The notes under the pieces are model-generated. The model saw only the letters and a list, made by a program, of their open reading frames with translations, did no database searches and was not told the origin of the DNA. A stretch of DNA of 39,457 bases from Minwuia thermotolerans (GTDB lineage Bacteria; Pseudomonadota; Alphaproteobacteria; Minwuiales; Minwuiaceae), in assembly GCA_021604565.1 (NCBI GenBank), contig BQJF01000038.1, positions 1-39,457 of the forward strand, given 5' to 3'. Within the stretch, counting starts at the first letter, position 1. Every line of letters starts with the position of its first letter. Position numbers and translations under genes: made by a program. Of this stretch, positions 17,707-26,258 are shown in pieces.

Positions 17707-18554
17707 CAGACCGTCAGGGCGCGGAGGGCCAGCCCCAGCTTGGCGAGGCGGGAGAGGCGCAGGCGCCGGGTCGGCTCGGCAAAGCCGCGCCGTTTCAGTC
17801 TCGCCAGATGGCTCCGGTAGATCATGTCCATCAGCAGTGCCGGGCGCAGTTTCCGCCGGTCGAGTTGGGCCGACAGCGTGTCGGCATCCCGGAAGCGGCT
17901 TTCCGCCTCCACCAGCAGTTCCTCACAGACCAGCCTCACCGCTGGGTGCGAAAGGGTTTCCTGCGGCGTGGTGACGGCGATGCCGTGGTGGGCGAGGCGG
18001 TCGGCTGGCAGATACAGGCGGCCCGCGGCCGCATCCTCCCCGATGTCACGCAGGATGTTGGTCAGTTGCAGTGCATCTCCCAGTGCCAGCGCATACTGCG
18101 TTGCGCGCGGTTCACCGAACACCTGGACAGACAGCATGCCGACCGCGCCCGCGACGCGCCGGCAGTAGAGGTGCAGTCCGGCATGGTCCAGCGGTGGTGC
18201 CGCACCGAAATCCATGTCCACATCCATCAGCATGCCGTCGATCAGGGCATGGAACTCGGCCTTTGTCAGGTCATAGCCTTCCACCGCAGCGGCAAGTGCG
18301 ACGGCTGTCGGTCGGCCCGGGCGCCCGGCGTAGAGCGCCTCGATCTCGTCCGACCAGTCGGACAGTGCCTGACGCTTCATGCCTTCCTCGCCCGGCTCAT
18401 CGGCTATGTCGTCGATCTCGCGACAGAAGGCATAGATCGCGTACATCGCCCGCCGCCCGGCAGGTGGCAGGGCGCGCATGCCCATGGCGAAGGAGGTGCC
18501 GGAGCGGTCCACGACCATGCGAACGTGACGATCCGCATCCGCAAGGCTGCTCAT
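17706..18554 (-). CDS. hpnD: Presqualene diphosphate synthase HpnD
   Basis: The 282-residue enzyme condenses two farnesyl diphosphates to presqualene diphosphate. Both Mg-binding motifs are intact: DDIAD at residues 48-52 and DALQLTNILRDIGED at 160-174, followed by GRLYLP. The ATG at 18554 overlaps the hpnC stop as ATGA, which decides the start; an upstream in-frame start at 18650 would run well into hpnC. Together with hpnC and hpnE it forms a translationally coupled operon. Confidence 0.94.
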   Translation of the reverse strand: MSSLADADRHVRMVVDRSGTSFAMGMRALPPAGRRAMYAIYAFCREIDDIADEPGEEGMKRQALSDWSDEIEALYAGRPGRPTAVALAAAVEGYDLTKAEFHALIDGMLMDVDMDFGAAPPLDHAGLHLYCRRVAGAVGMLSVQVFGEPRATQYALALGDALQLTNILRDIGEDAAAGRLYLPADRLAHHGIAVTTPQETLSHPAVRLVCEELLVEAESRFRDADTLSAQLDRRKLRPALLMDMIYRSHLARLKRRGFAEPTRRLRLSRLAKLGLALRALTV

Positions 18555-19423
18555 GTGCGCGATCCGAAGGCGCGTGACAGGGCGAAGCGACCGACCGCCA
18601 GAACAGTGACCAGCAGCGCCGTCGGTTTCGAAAGCCGTGTTCGCTGGCACAGCGGATCACGGTCGCGCAGCCGCCGCACCATCCGGCGCGCCAGAGCATG
18701 TATCACCGCCGACTCCGCCCCCAGCCGCGCACTCTTCAGGGCGTGGGGCAGCGGGCGTGACTCCTCCAGCAGCGCGTCACAGACGTCGAGGCAGCGGTCC
18801 AGAACCGCGCGCAGGGCCGGTGAACTGTGCCCGGCCTGCAGCGATGATTCGTCGATGCCCGCATCATGCAGCCAGTCGAGCGGCAGATAGACCCTGTTCA
18901 TCCGCTGCAGGTCATCCCTGCAGTCCTGAAGGTGGTTGATGATCTGCAGGGCATCGCAGAGCGGGTCGGAAAGCGCATGGCCGCGCCGGTCCTCGCCATG
19001 CAGGTCGAGAAGGTATCGCCCCACGGGGGAGGCGGAGAGCCGACAATAGCCGCGCAACTGGTCGATGCTCTGACAGCGGTCCTGTCGCGCATCGCGGCGA
19101 AAGGCGGCCAGCAGGTCGCGTGCGTGGGTGTCCGTGACACCTGTCTCAGCCAGGCTGTGGCGCAGCCGGTCGGCCACTGCGCATTCCGGCAGTGCGCTGC
19201 CGCTGAGCAAGGCGGTCTCCAGTGCGTCGAGCCGGTCAAGTTTCTCGGGGGCTGTCAGGCCGGGTGCGTCGGCAATGTCATCGGCAGTGCGGGCGAAGGC
19301 ATAGAATGTCGCGACGTGCGGCCGGAGCCTGCGTGGCAGCAGGAACGAGCCGACGGGAAAATTCTCCTCCCGCGCCTGCGCCATCGGGTCGGCCTGTCGC
19401 GACATCTGCAGTTCAACCGTCAT
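18551..19423 (-). CDS. hpnC: Hydroxysqualene synthase HpnC
   Basis: The 290-residue protein belongs to the squalene/phytoene synthase family, with DDIAD at residues 48-52 and the second motif CDALQIINHLQDCRDD followed by RVYLP. HpnC converts presqualene diphosphate to hydroxysqualene. It is the first gene of the hpnCDE operon, with GGGAG upstream of the ATG at 19423; a second in-frame ATG at 19405 is possible but has no ribosome binding site. The promoter should lie in the 201-bp gap shared with the divergent TRAP operon. Confidence 0.94.
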   Translation of the reverse strand: MTVELQMSRQADPMAQAREENFPVGSFLLPRRLRPHVATFYAFARTADDIADAPGLTAPEKLDRLDALETALLSGSALPECAVADRLRHSLAETGVTDTHARDLLAAFRRDARQDRCQSIDQLRGYCRLSASPVGRYLLDLHGEDRRGHALSDPLCDALQIINHLQDCRDDLQRMNRVYLPLDWLHDAGIDESSLQAGHSSPALRAVLDRCLDVCDALLEESRPLPHALKSARLGAESAVIHALARRMVRRLRDRDPLCQRTRLSKPTALLVTVLAVGRFALSRAFGSRT

Positions 19424-19549
19424 CTCGGCCCCGTTCTCCCGGTCTGATGCACCAGTGCCCGACCTGCTGGGGTGTACAGGAAGCAGGAGCCGCGGAGAAG
19501 GGTGTGTGTCGGCGGTTGTTCAACTGTTCGTACCGATTGGCGAAGCCGA

Positions 19550-19576
19550 TTGATCACGGCACCCAGCCCCTATAGT
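19550..19576 (+). promoter_or_regulatory. Weak candidate promoter of the TRAP operon
   Basis: TTGATC at 19550-19555 and TATAGT at 19571-19576 are 15 bp apart, a short spacing, about 50 bp before dctP. The -10 is good and the -35 only fair. The rest of the 19424-19624 gap shows nothing else I can name. Confidence 0.35.
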
Positions 19577-19624
19577 CTCGGCGACAACAACGACATCAAA
19601 GTGTCAAACTCAGGGAGGAAACAC

Positions 19625-20674
19625 ATGTTTCACAAGACGCTGAAAGGCGTGGCGGCGGTTGCCGTTGCGCTGGGAATGGCCGGGGCCGCACAGGCGGGCA
19701 GCCATTCCGACATGGTCGACGGCCCGGCCGTCACCTGGAACCATTCCATCTGGGGCAAGCCCAGGGCGTTCACCGCCGGTCTGGAATATATCGCAGCCGA
19801 ACTGGACCGCCGCACCGGTGGCAAGTTCCAGCTCAAGCTGTCCTATGGTGGCCTGTCCAAGCCGCGCGAGAACCTGGATGGCATCCAGCTCGGCGCGTTC
19901 GAAGGGGCAAATTTCTGCAACTTCTACAGCCCGGACAAGACGCCTTCGTCGATGGTCTTCTCCTTGCCGTTCCTGCCGATCGGCGACTGGAACGTGCGGA
20001 TCAAGGCATCGGACGCCTTCTACCAGCATCCGCATGTGAAGAAGGAAATGGCCAACTGGAATGCCGTGATCTACATGGCCGGCATCCTGCCGCAGTATGA
20101 ATTCCTGGGCCGTGGCAACCCGCCGAAGTCCCTGGAAGACTGGAAGGGCATGCGCGTCCGTGCCGGTGGCGGTGTCGCCAAGGCGATGGAGAAGCTGGGT
20201 GCGACGCTGATGAGCGTGCCGGCGACCGAGGTCTATACGCTGCTGGAACGCGGCACGGTTGACGCAGTCTCCTTCCCCTACACCTATGCCCACGCGGCCT
20301 ACAAGGTGAACGAGGTTGCCGACTGGTTCACGGGCAATTTCCAGCCCGGTACGGCCGATTGCCCGACCGTGTTCAACATCGATGCCTGGAACGCCCTGCC
20401 GCAGCAGTACCGCGACCTGCTGCTGGAAGTGAAATGGCCGGCCTACGAGAAGATGCGCGAAGCCTATGAGGCGGCTGACAAGGTGAACATCCCGATGTTC
20501 CAGGAGCAGCTGACCGAGATCCGCTTCACCAAGGACGAGCTGGCCACCTTCCGCAAGGAAATCGGTGAGCCGCTGTGGAAGGAAGCTTTCGTCGATACCT
20601 ACGGCGACAAGATTCCGGCGCAGGAACTGCTGGACTTCCTGCTGGCCGAAGCCGAAAAGGCTGCCGGCTCCTGA
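19625..20674 (+). CDS. dctP: TRAP transporter solute-binding protein (DctP family)
   Basis: This 349-residue protein has an N-terminal signal peptide (KTLKGVAAVAVALGMAGAAQA) and the DctP-type core, including WKGMRVRAGGGVAKAMEKLG with the conserved Arg that holds the ligand carboxylate, and PATEVYTLLERGTVDAVSF. It binds an organic acid in the periplasm and hands it to DctQM. GGAGGA 7 nt before the ATG at 19625 fixes the start; an upstream in-frame start lacks the signal sequence at its end. The first gene of the dctPQM set. The ligand cannot be read from the sequence. Confidence 0.92.
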   Translation: MFHKTLKGVAAVAVALGMAGAAQAGSHSDMVDGPAVTWNHSIWGKPRAFTAGLEYIAAELDRRTGGKFQLKLSYGGLSKPRENLDGIQLGAFEGANFCNFYSPDKTPSSMVFSLPFLPIGDWNVRIKASDAFYQHPHVKKEMANWNAVIYMAGILPQYEFLGRGNPPKSLEDWKGMRVRAGGGVAKAMEKLGATLMSVPATEVYTLLERGTVDAVSFPYTYAHAAYKVNEVADWFTGNFQPGTADCPTVFNIDAWNALPQQYRDLLLEVKWPAYEKMREAYEAADKVNIPMFQEQLTEIRFTKDELATFRKEIGEPLWKEAFVDTYGDKIPAQELLDFLLAEAEKAAGS

Positions 20675-20691
20675 AGGCAGTGACATGATCC

Positions 20692-20725
20692 GGGGCGGGC
20701 TCCAGGTGGGTCCGCCCCTTTCATT
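20692..20725 (+). terminator. Intra-operon hairpin between dctP and dctQ
   Basis: GGGGCGGGCTC (20692-20702) pairs with GGGTCCGCCCC (20708-20718), an 11-bp stem with two G-U pairs and a CAGGT loop, then TTTCATT. It probably trims or stabilises the dctP message so the binding protein is made in excess of the permease. Confidence 0.65.
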
Positions 20726-20781
20726 GCCTTGATCAATTTCAGAACGACATAGCTGTTTTCGTTTCCCGGGGAGGGGCGAGC

Positions 20782-21414
20782 ATGGACGCAACGCAGGGCG
20801 AGTCCAACATGGGCCAGCTCGATCGTGTGCTGGGGCGCGTTGAGACGGTCTTCAACCTGGTCGCTGCCTATTCCATTGTCTTTCTCATGCTGCTTGGTGT
20901 GTCGCAGATACTGCTGCGCAGCATCGGCTACCCCATGTGGGGCTATATCGATTTCGTCGAACAGGCCATCGCGGTCTTTGCCTTCATGGGCATTGCCTAT
21001 TGCCAGCGGGCAGGTGGCCATGTGCGCATGGATCTGGCAATTCGCGGTCTCAGGGGGCGGTGGCTCTGGCTGGCCGAATCCCTCGCGATTGTCCTTTCCC
21101 TGATCGTCGTCGGCATCCTGATCGCCTATGGCTATACCCACTTCGAACGCGCCTTCGAGCAGGGTGATTCCACTATTGACGCCAACTTTCCCGTCTGGCC
21201 GTCGAAGCTGATCGTGCCGGTCGCCTTCAGCCTGCTGTGGCTGCGCCTGCTGCTGCAGCTTGTCGGCTACATGCGTCTGTTTCTCGATCCTTCGAAGACG
21301 CCCGTTGGAGTTCCGACCATACCGACCATCGAGGACGTGGCCCGTCAGGACATCGCGAGCACGGGTGATGACGACAAGGCCCAGAATGCCGCCAACCGGG
21401 GAGCAGGCGCATGA
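20782..21414 (+). CDS. dctQ: TRAP transporter small permease (DctQ family)
   Basis: The 210-residue protein has four predicted membrane helices and the DctQ-like segment YIDFVEQAIAVFAFMGIAYCQ followed by GGHVRMDL. It is the small membrane subunit that pairs with DctM. The N-terminus has a possible second start (Met at residue 10). GGGGAGGGG precedes the ATG. Its stop overlaps the dctM start as ATGA. The hydrophilic C-terminal 40 residues are poorly conserved-looking. Confidence 0.9.
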   Translation: MDATQGESNMGQLDRVLGRVETVFNLVAAYSIVFLMLLGVSQILLRSIGYPMWGYIDFVEQAIAVFAFMGIAYCQRAGGHVRMDLAIRGLRGRWLWLAESLAIVLSLIVVGILIAYGYTHFERAFEQGDSTIDANFPVWPSKLIVPVAFSLLWLRLLLQLVGYMRLFLDPSKTPVGVPTIPTIEDVARQDIASTGDDDKAQNAANRGAGA

Positions 21415-22778
21415 TCACCGATCCACTGACAATCGGCATCATCGGCATGGTGGCGCTGCTGTTCCTGATCGCGCTGGGCATGCGCGTCGTCTTTGCCTGC
21501 GCCCTTGTCGGCATGGTCGGCATCATCGCGGTGCTCTATGCCAAGCCCAATTTCGATCTGGCCAAGGCCTTCATGGCCGGTGCGGGCCTCGCCGGGCTGA
21601 CCCCCCATTCCAAGTCGGTGGCCTATACACTCAGCGTGCTGCCGATGTTCATCCTGATCGGCTACCTGGCGTTTCATGCGGGCATCACCAAGGCGGTGTT
21701 CGAGGCGGCGCGGCGCTGGATCGGCTGGGTACCGGGCGGACTGGCGGTGGCCAGCGTGTTCGCGACCGCCGGGTTCGCCGCGGTCTCCGGCGCGTCTACC
21801 TCGACGGCTGCCGTCTTTGCCCGGATCGCGATCCCGGAGATGCTGGCCGCCGGATACGACAGGCGGCTCGCCGCTGGCGTGGTTGCCGCCGGTGGTACGC
21901 TGGCATCACTGATTCCGCCAAGCGCGATCCTGGTCATCTACGCCATCATCGTCGAGCAATCGGTCGGCGCGCTGCTGCTGGCCGGGTTCCTGCCCGGGCT
22001 CTTTTCCGCTGTCGTCTATGCCCTGCTGATCATCTTCCGTGCCTGGCGCAATCCGGAACTGGGCCGTCCAATCCGGGGCTATACATGGAAGCAGCGGTTC
22101 GAGAGCGTGCCGGGTACGACACCAATTCTCATGGTCATCGCGATCATCATCGGCGGTATCTATCTCGGGCTCGCGACACCGACCGAGGCAGGCGCGCTGG
22201 GTGCCTTTGTCGTGCTGGTCATGGCCGCAGTCCGTGGCATGAAGTGGTCGCAGTTCCAGGATGCGATCTTGGAGACGGCCAAGCTGACGGTGATGATCTT
22301 CTCCATCATCTGGGGCGTGCTGATCTTCGTGCGCTTCCTCGGGTTCGCCCGTCTGCCGGAGAATTTCGCCAACTGGATCGTGGCCCTGCCGCTCGATCCC
22401 TGGACCATCATGATCCTGATCCTGCTTGCCTATGCGGTGCTGGGCATGTTCATGGATGCCATCGGGATGCTGCTGCTGACCCTGCCGGTGGTCTATCCGG
22501 CTGTCGTGGCGCTTGGCCCGGGACTTGGTTTCGATCCGGGCAGCAACGATGTTGCCATCTGGTTCGGAATCATCGTGGTGAAGATGGTGGAGATATGTCT
22601 GGTTACACCTCCGATCGGTCTGAACTGTTATGTCGTCAACGGCGTCAGACCGGACATACCCCTGACGGACGTGTTCAGGGGGATCGGTCCCTTCTTCATC
22701 GCCGATGTGCTGACGGTCGCCGGTCTGGTGGCGTTCCCTGCCATCATCACCTGGCTGCCCAACCAGATGCTCAACTGA
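21411..22778 (+). CDS. dctM: TRAP transporter large permease (DctM family)
   Basis: The 455-residue product is almost wholly hydrophobic, with about 12 membrane segments, and carries DctM features such as AVSGASTSTAAVFARIAIPEM, GGTLASLIPPSAILVIYAI and VTPPIGLNCYVVNG. It is the sodium-coupled transport subunit of the TRAP system, in the inner membrane. Normal family length is about 430-460. It overlaps dctQ by 4 nt. The following gene, tlyA, starts 25 bp later and may share the transcript, although its function is unrelated. Confidence 0.95.
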   Translation: MITDPLTIGIIGMVALLFLIALGMRVVFACALVGMVGIIAVLYAKPNFDLAKAFMAGAGLAGLTPHSKSVAYTLSVLPMFILIGYLAFHAGITKAVFEAARRWIGWVPGGLAVASVFATAGFAAVSGASTSTAAVFARIAIPEMLAAGYDRRLAAGVVAAGGTLASLIPPSAILVIYAIIVEQSVGALLLAGFLPGLFSAVVYALLIIFRAWRNPELGRPIRGYTWKQRFESVPGTTPILMVIAIIIGGIYLGLATPTEAGALGAFVVLVMAAVRGMKWSQFQDAILETAKLTVMIFSIIWGVLIFVRFLGFARLPENFANWIVALPLDPWTIMILILLAYAVLGMFMDAIGMLLLTLPVVYPAVVALGPGLGFDPGSNDVAIWFGIIVVKMVEICLVTPPIGLNCYVVNGVRPDIPLTDVFRGIGPFFIADVLTVAGLVAFPAIITWLPNQMLN

Positions 22779-22803
22779 CCCCGCATCCGTCCGGCCCGGC
22801 GTC

Positions 22804-23544
22804 ATGAGCGGGCGCCGGGCGGATCTGGAACTGGTGGCGCGTGGTCTGGCACAGAGCCGGGGCCGCGCGCGGGCACTGATCGAGGCCGGCAAGGTCACGC
22901 TGGACGGCCAGATGGTCGGTCGGGTGGCGGAGATCGTGGAACCCGAACAGGTTCTGGCCCTGTCGGAGCCGGATCATCCCTTTGTCAGCCGTGGCGCGCT
23001 GAAGCTGGTGGCGGCGCTGGACCACTTCGCGATCGATCCGACGGGCCGGAACTGCCTCGATATCGGTGCCTCGACGGGTGGCTTCACCGATGTCCTGCTG
23101 CAACGCGGCGCGCGCCATGTCACCGCGATCGATGTCGGGCGTGACCAGTTGCACGAAAGCCTGAAACAACGGCCCGACGTCACCTCGCTGGAGGGCATGA
23201 ACGCCCGTGACCTGGCTCTCGATGACCTGCCTCAATCACCGGACCTGATCGTCTGTGACGCCAGCTTCATCAGCCTGACCCTGGTGCTCGCCCCGGCACT
23301 GGCGCTGGCCGCGCCGGGTGCGTGGGTGATCGCGCTGGTGAAGCCGCAGTTCGAGGCCGGGCGGGCAGCTCTGGGCAAGGGCGGGGTGGTGCGCGACGCC
23401 AAAGTGCGCGATGAGGTGCGCCAGCGCCTGACGGAATGGCTGTCGGATCAGCCGGGCTGGCAAGTGCTCGGCAGCATCGAGAGCCCGATCACGGGGCCGA
23501 AGGGCAATATCGAGTATCTGCTGGCGGGAGAGCGCGGCACATGA
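22804..23544 (+). CDS. tlyA: TlyA family rRNA 2'-O-methyltransferase
   Basis: The 246-residue protein has an N-terminal S4 RNA-binding domain (residues 1-60) and an FtsJ-like SAM domain with FVSRGALKL (Lys67), CLDIGASTGGFTDVLL (86-99), CDASFISLTL and VKPQFEAGR. TlyA enzymes 2'-O-methylate cytidines of 16S and/or 23S rRNA; in some species they also appear as hemolysin-like proteins. In many alphaproteobacteria it follows dxs, which is not the case here. Its stop overlaps the next gene as ATGA, so two RNA methyltransferases are co-translated. Confidence 0.93.
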   Translation: MSGRRADLELVARGLAQSRGRARALIEAGKVTLDGQMVGRVAEIVEPEQVLALSEPDHPFVSRGALKLVAALDHFAIDPTGRNCLDIGASTGGFTDVLLQRGARHVTAIDVGRDQLHESLKQRPDVTSLEGMNARDLALDDLPQSPDLIVCDASFISLTLVLAPALALAAPGAWVIALVKPQFEAGRAALGKGGVVRDAKVRDEVRQRLTEWLSDQPGWQVLGSIESPITGPKGNIEYLLAGERGT

Positions 23545-24842
23545 GTGAAGTGAGAATCGAGGGGCTGGGCAGCGCGGGTGACGGTATCGCCGTGCTGGAC
23601 GGCAAGACCGTGCATGTGCCCTTCACCGCGCCGGGCGACGTGGTGGTGATTGAACAGCCACGTCCGCCGCGCAAGCCGAAGGGCCGGGGCAAGGGGCGAC
23701 CGGAGGCTGCCGCCGCGCCAAAGCCCCGTGTCGTGAAACAGGTTACACCGGGTCCGGACAGGGTGGAGCCGCCGTGCCCGCATTTCGGGCGCTGTGGTGG
23801 CTGCGCCCTGCAACATCTGTCGGCGGATTACCTGGCCGACTGGAAACGGGAGCAGGTTGTCGCCGCGCTGGAACGGCGCGGGATCAGCGATGTGGCGGTC
23901 GATGAAACCTTCCGTGGCGGGCCGGGCCGCCGCAGGCGCGTGAGCCTGACCGCGCAGGTCGGCGGACGTAAGTCCGTGGCCATCGGGTTTCACGAGCGTG
24001 GCAGCCGGAATCTCGTCGATATCGGCCCGTGTCCGGTGCTGGAGCCGGCGCTGGAGGCCCTGATTGCACCTCTGCGGTCGCTGCTGGCAACACATCTGGC
24101 ACCGCAGGAAACCGCGCGGATATCCATCAACATGACCGACAGCGGCGCGGACATGCTGCTGGAGGCTGAGATGCGGCAGGGTGCGGACCTGTTCATGGAT
24201 CTGGCGGAGTTCGCCGAGACCCATGATCTCGCGCGGCTGACGCTGACTGGCAGGGACGGTGAAACGCCGATCGGCGCGCGACGACAGCCGGTGCTGGAAT
24301 GGCCGGGCCTGACCGTCGCACCGCCGCCGGGTGCCTTCCTGCAGACGGATCGCCAGGTCGAGGCGGAGATGCGTCGCCGCATCAGCGAAGCGGCGGCAGG
24401 TGCCGTCTCGGTCGCGGATCTGTTCTGCGGTGTCGGCACCCTGACCGCAGGCATTCCGCCTGGCGCGGAGGTGCTGGCCATCGACAGTGCGGCAGACGCG
24501 GTGCAGGCATTGCGCACCGGAGCAGACAAGGCGCGACGCACCAATATCACGACCAGTGTCCGCAACCTGACACGTGACCCCTTGAGCGCGGTGGAGATCG
24601 CGCCACTGGACCTGGTGATCCTGGATCCGCCCGCGGCAGGGGCGCGGTCACAGGTGGAGGTGCTCGCCGGTGCCGGGGCGCAGGTGCCGCGTATCGCCTA
24701 TGCCTCCTGCGCGCCGGGGACCTTCGCGCGGGATGCCCGGATCCTGATCGACGGCGGCTATCACCTCGTTTCGCTCACGCCGTTCGATCAGTTTCACTGG
24801 TCACCGGAAATCGAGCTCTTCGGGCTTTTCGAACTGCCGTGA
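23541..24842 (+). CDS. RNA (uracil-5-)-methyltransferase, RlmD/TrmA-type
   Basis: The 433-residue protein has an N-terminal TRAM-like domain, four cysteines spaced for a 4Fe-4S cluster (Cys79, Cys85, Cys88, Cys164; PPCPHFGRCGGCALQ), a SAM domain with ADLFCGVGTLTAGIP, and the catalytic-Cys segment AYASCAPGTFARD. This is the 23S rRNA m5U methyltransferase RlmD/RumA class or its RlmC/TrmA relatives; which uridine is methylated cannot be told. A basic, proline/lysine-rich stretch at residues 41-63 interrupts the TRAM region and is unusual. The start at 23541 is fixed by the ATGA overlap with tlyA; an upstream in-frame start would lie inside tlyA. Confidence 0.9.
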   Translation: MSEVRIEGLGSAGDGIAVLDGKTVHVPFTAPGDVVVIEQPRPPRKPKGRGKGRPEAAAAPKPRVVKQVTPGPDRVEPPCPHFGRCGGCALQHLSADYLADWKREQVVAALERRGISDVAVDETFRGGPGRRRRVSLTAQVGGRKSVAIGFHERGSRNLVDIGPCPVLEPALEALIAPLRSLLATHLAPQETARISINMTDSGADMLLEAEMRQGADLFMDLAEFAETHDLARLTLTGRDGETPIGARRQPVLEWPGLTVAPPPGAFLQTDRQVEAEMRRRISEAAAGAVSVADLFCGVGTLTAGIPPGAEVLAIDSAADAVQALRTGADKARRTNITTSVRNLTRDPLSAVEIAPLDLVILDPPAAGARSQVEVLAGAGAQVPRIAYASCAPGTFARDARILIDGGYHLVSLTPFDQFHWSPEIELFGLFELP

Positions 24843-24872
24843 TGGCGCGGTTCAGCGATCTGACGGAACGAA

Positions 24873-25883
24873 CTACCCGGCCAGGACATCCAGACAGCCG
24901 GACGGTGACAACAGGGCGTCGGCACGGGCCTTGTCGGTTCCCTTCAGTCGGCCATAGAGGCTGCGCAGGCGACTGAGGCACTTGACCTGATAACGGAACG
25001 GCGACTGTGCGTAGGGCCGGTCGAAGATGGTCATGCGCACCTCCTCCGCGTCGTTCTCCAGCGCCTCTGCATTGGCGGCAAGGAAGGGCAGATAGGCCTG
25101 ACCACAGATGGCGAGCAGATCGTGCACGGCCTGCGGCAGTTCGGCATCCGACGTCACCCAGTCTCCCTCCAGACCCGACAGGTCATCGGTCTGGCGAATC
25201 CAGTGAACTACCGTAGGTGCGCGACGGCGCATTTCCGTCATTGACGTCGGGTCGTCGGCCAGCGTCCGCAGTTGCCCGAACAGGCCGAAGTCACCGATCG
25301 AGGGCCGGGTGCCGAACAGATAGTTGCCCAGGCCCACATGGCTCTCCAGCGCATCCACCGTCCGGGCAAAGGTCTCCTCGATCACCGGGCGGTTCTCCTC
25401 GGTGCAGCCGACAATCGGCATCCGGCTGACCTGTCGTTCGCAGATGTCACGGGCAAAGGCGCGGCGTTCCTCCAGCGGGGCGGCGGCCGGGATGTTGTCG
25501 CTCGCGATCCACCAGGAGGCGAAGTCCCGGTCGGCAGCGTAGAACCAGCGATAGTGGAACATCGCCTTGGTCAGCCACTCGTCACCCATGTCCTCGATCA
25601 GGTCGGCGAGAAAGCGGTGAACGGGATCATCGGGCAGGATGGAGCGTTCGGTATGGCGCTGCTCCAGCTCCTGCGCGATGGGGGTCGAATCAACCCGCCA
25701 TGCCACATCATCGGGAAACTGCACCATGGGAATGACCTGCGGTTTCACATGCGCGGTCTCCGCCCGGGTCGCCAGCGTCCGCAGCTCCCAGACGAAGGGC
25801 AGACGCCGGTAACGCAATATCGCGCGCATCTTCATCGAATAGGGGGAGCCATTGCCCCCCAGCAGCCGGATCGGATCAGTCAT
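24873..25883 (-). CDS. Long glutathione S-transferase family protein
   Basis: The N-terminal thioredoxin-fold domain reads LLGGNGSPYSMKMRAILRYR (active-site Ser/Tyr region), with VIPMVQFPDD and STPIAQELEQRH as the glutathione-binding segments, and GDFGLFGQLRTL is the C-terminal helical domain motif. At 336 residues it is about 100 longer than usual GSTs, with an extra C-terminal helical segment. GGGGAG about 9 nt upstream selects the ATG at 25883 over one at 25913. Alone on its strand between an rRNA methyltransferase and the toxin-antitoxin pair. Substrate unknown. Confidence 0.85.
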   Translation of the reverse strand: MTDPIRLLGGNGSPYSMKMRAILRYRRLPFVWELRTLATRAETAHVKPQVIPMVQFPDDVAWRVDSTPIAQELEQRHTERSILPDDPVHRFLADLIEDMGDEWLTKAMFHYRWFYAADRDFASWWIASDNIPAAAPLEERRAFARDICERQVSRMPIVGCTEENRPVIEETFARTVDALESHVGLGNYLFGTRPSIGDFGLFGQLRTLADDPTSMTEMRRRAPTVVHWIRQTDDLSGLEGDWVTSDAELPQAVHDLLAICGQAYLPFLAANAEALENDAEEVRMTIFDRPYAQSPFRYQVKCLSRLRSLYGRLKGTDKARADALLSPSGCLDVLAG

Positions 25884-25984
25884 CTGTCGTATCTCCCCAC
25901 GCAGGCCCGCCACATCCCCTTGGCGGTTGTTTCGCAGCGATCATCCTACAGAACGGAACCGCGTGTCATGGACAAAAGGGTGCG

Positions 25985-26014
25985 CAGGATATACAATTTC
26001 TCTTGTATATCCTG
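25985..26014. promoter_or_regulatory. Palindromic operator of the vapBC-type locus
   Basis: CAGGATATACAA (25985-25996) and TTGTATATCCTG (26003-26014) are exact reverse complements around a 6-nt spacer. The palindrome covers a TATACA -10 element (25990-25995), with TGGACA at 25969-25974 as a possible -35. This position, 13 bp before the antitoxin gene, is where an AbrB-fold antitoxin with its toxin normally binds to repress its own promoter. Confidence 0.85.
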
Positions 26015-26027
26015 AAAGGAAGCCGCC

Positions 26028-26258
26028 ATGCGTGTTGCGAAGTGGGGAAACAGTCTGGCCATACGACTGCCACGCGCTGTCGTGGAGGTTCTGGCGCTGC
26101 ACGAGGGCGATGACATCACCATTCGGGTGGAGGGAGAGCGGTCGTTCGCGGTCAGCAGGCAGCCATCGTCCGATGACATGCTGGCCCGACTGAGAAAGTA
26201 CCGCGGAACCCTGCCCGCGGATTTCCGCTTTGATCGCAATGCCGCGCATGAGCGCTGA
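26028..26258 (+). CDS. vapB: AbrB/MazE-fold antitoxin (VapB-type)
   Basis: The 76-residue protein starts MRVAKWGNSLAIRLPRAVVE, the swapped-hairpin AbrB/SpoVT DNA-binding domain seen in MazE and VapB antitoxins, and ends with a charged tail (residues 50-76) that would wrap the toxin. AAAGGA lies about 8 nt upstream. The overlapping PIN-domain gene makes VapB the better name. A perfect palindrome before it fits autoregulation. Confidence 0.88.
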   Translation: MRVAKWGNSLAIRLPRAVVEVLALHEGDDITIRVEGERSFAVSRQPSSDDMLARLRKYRGTLPADFRFDRNAAHER

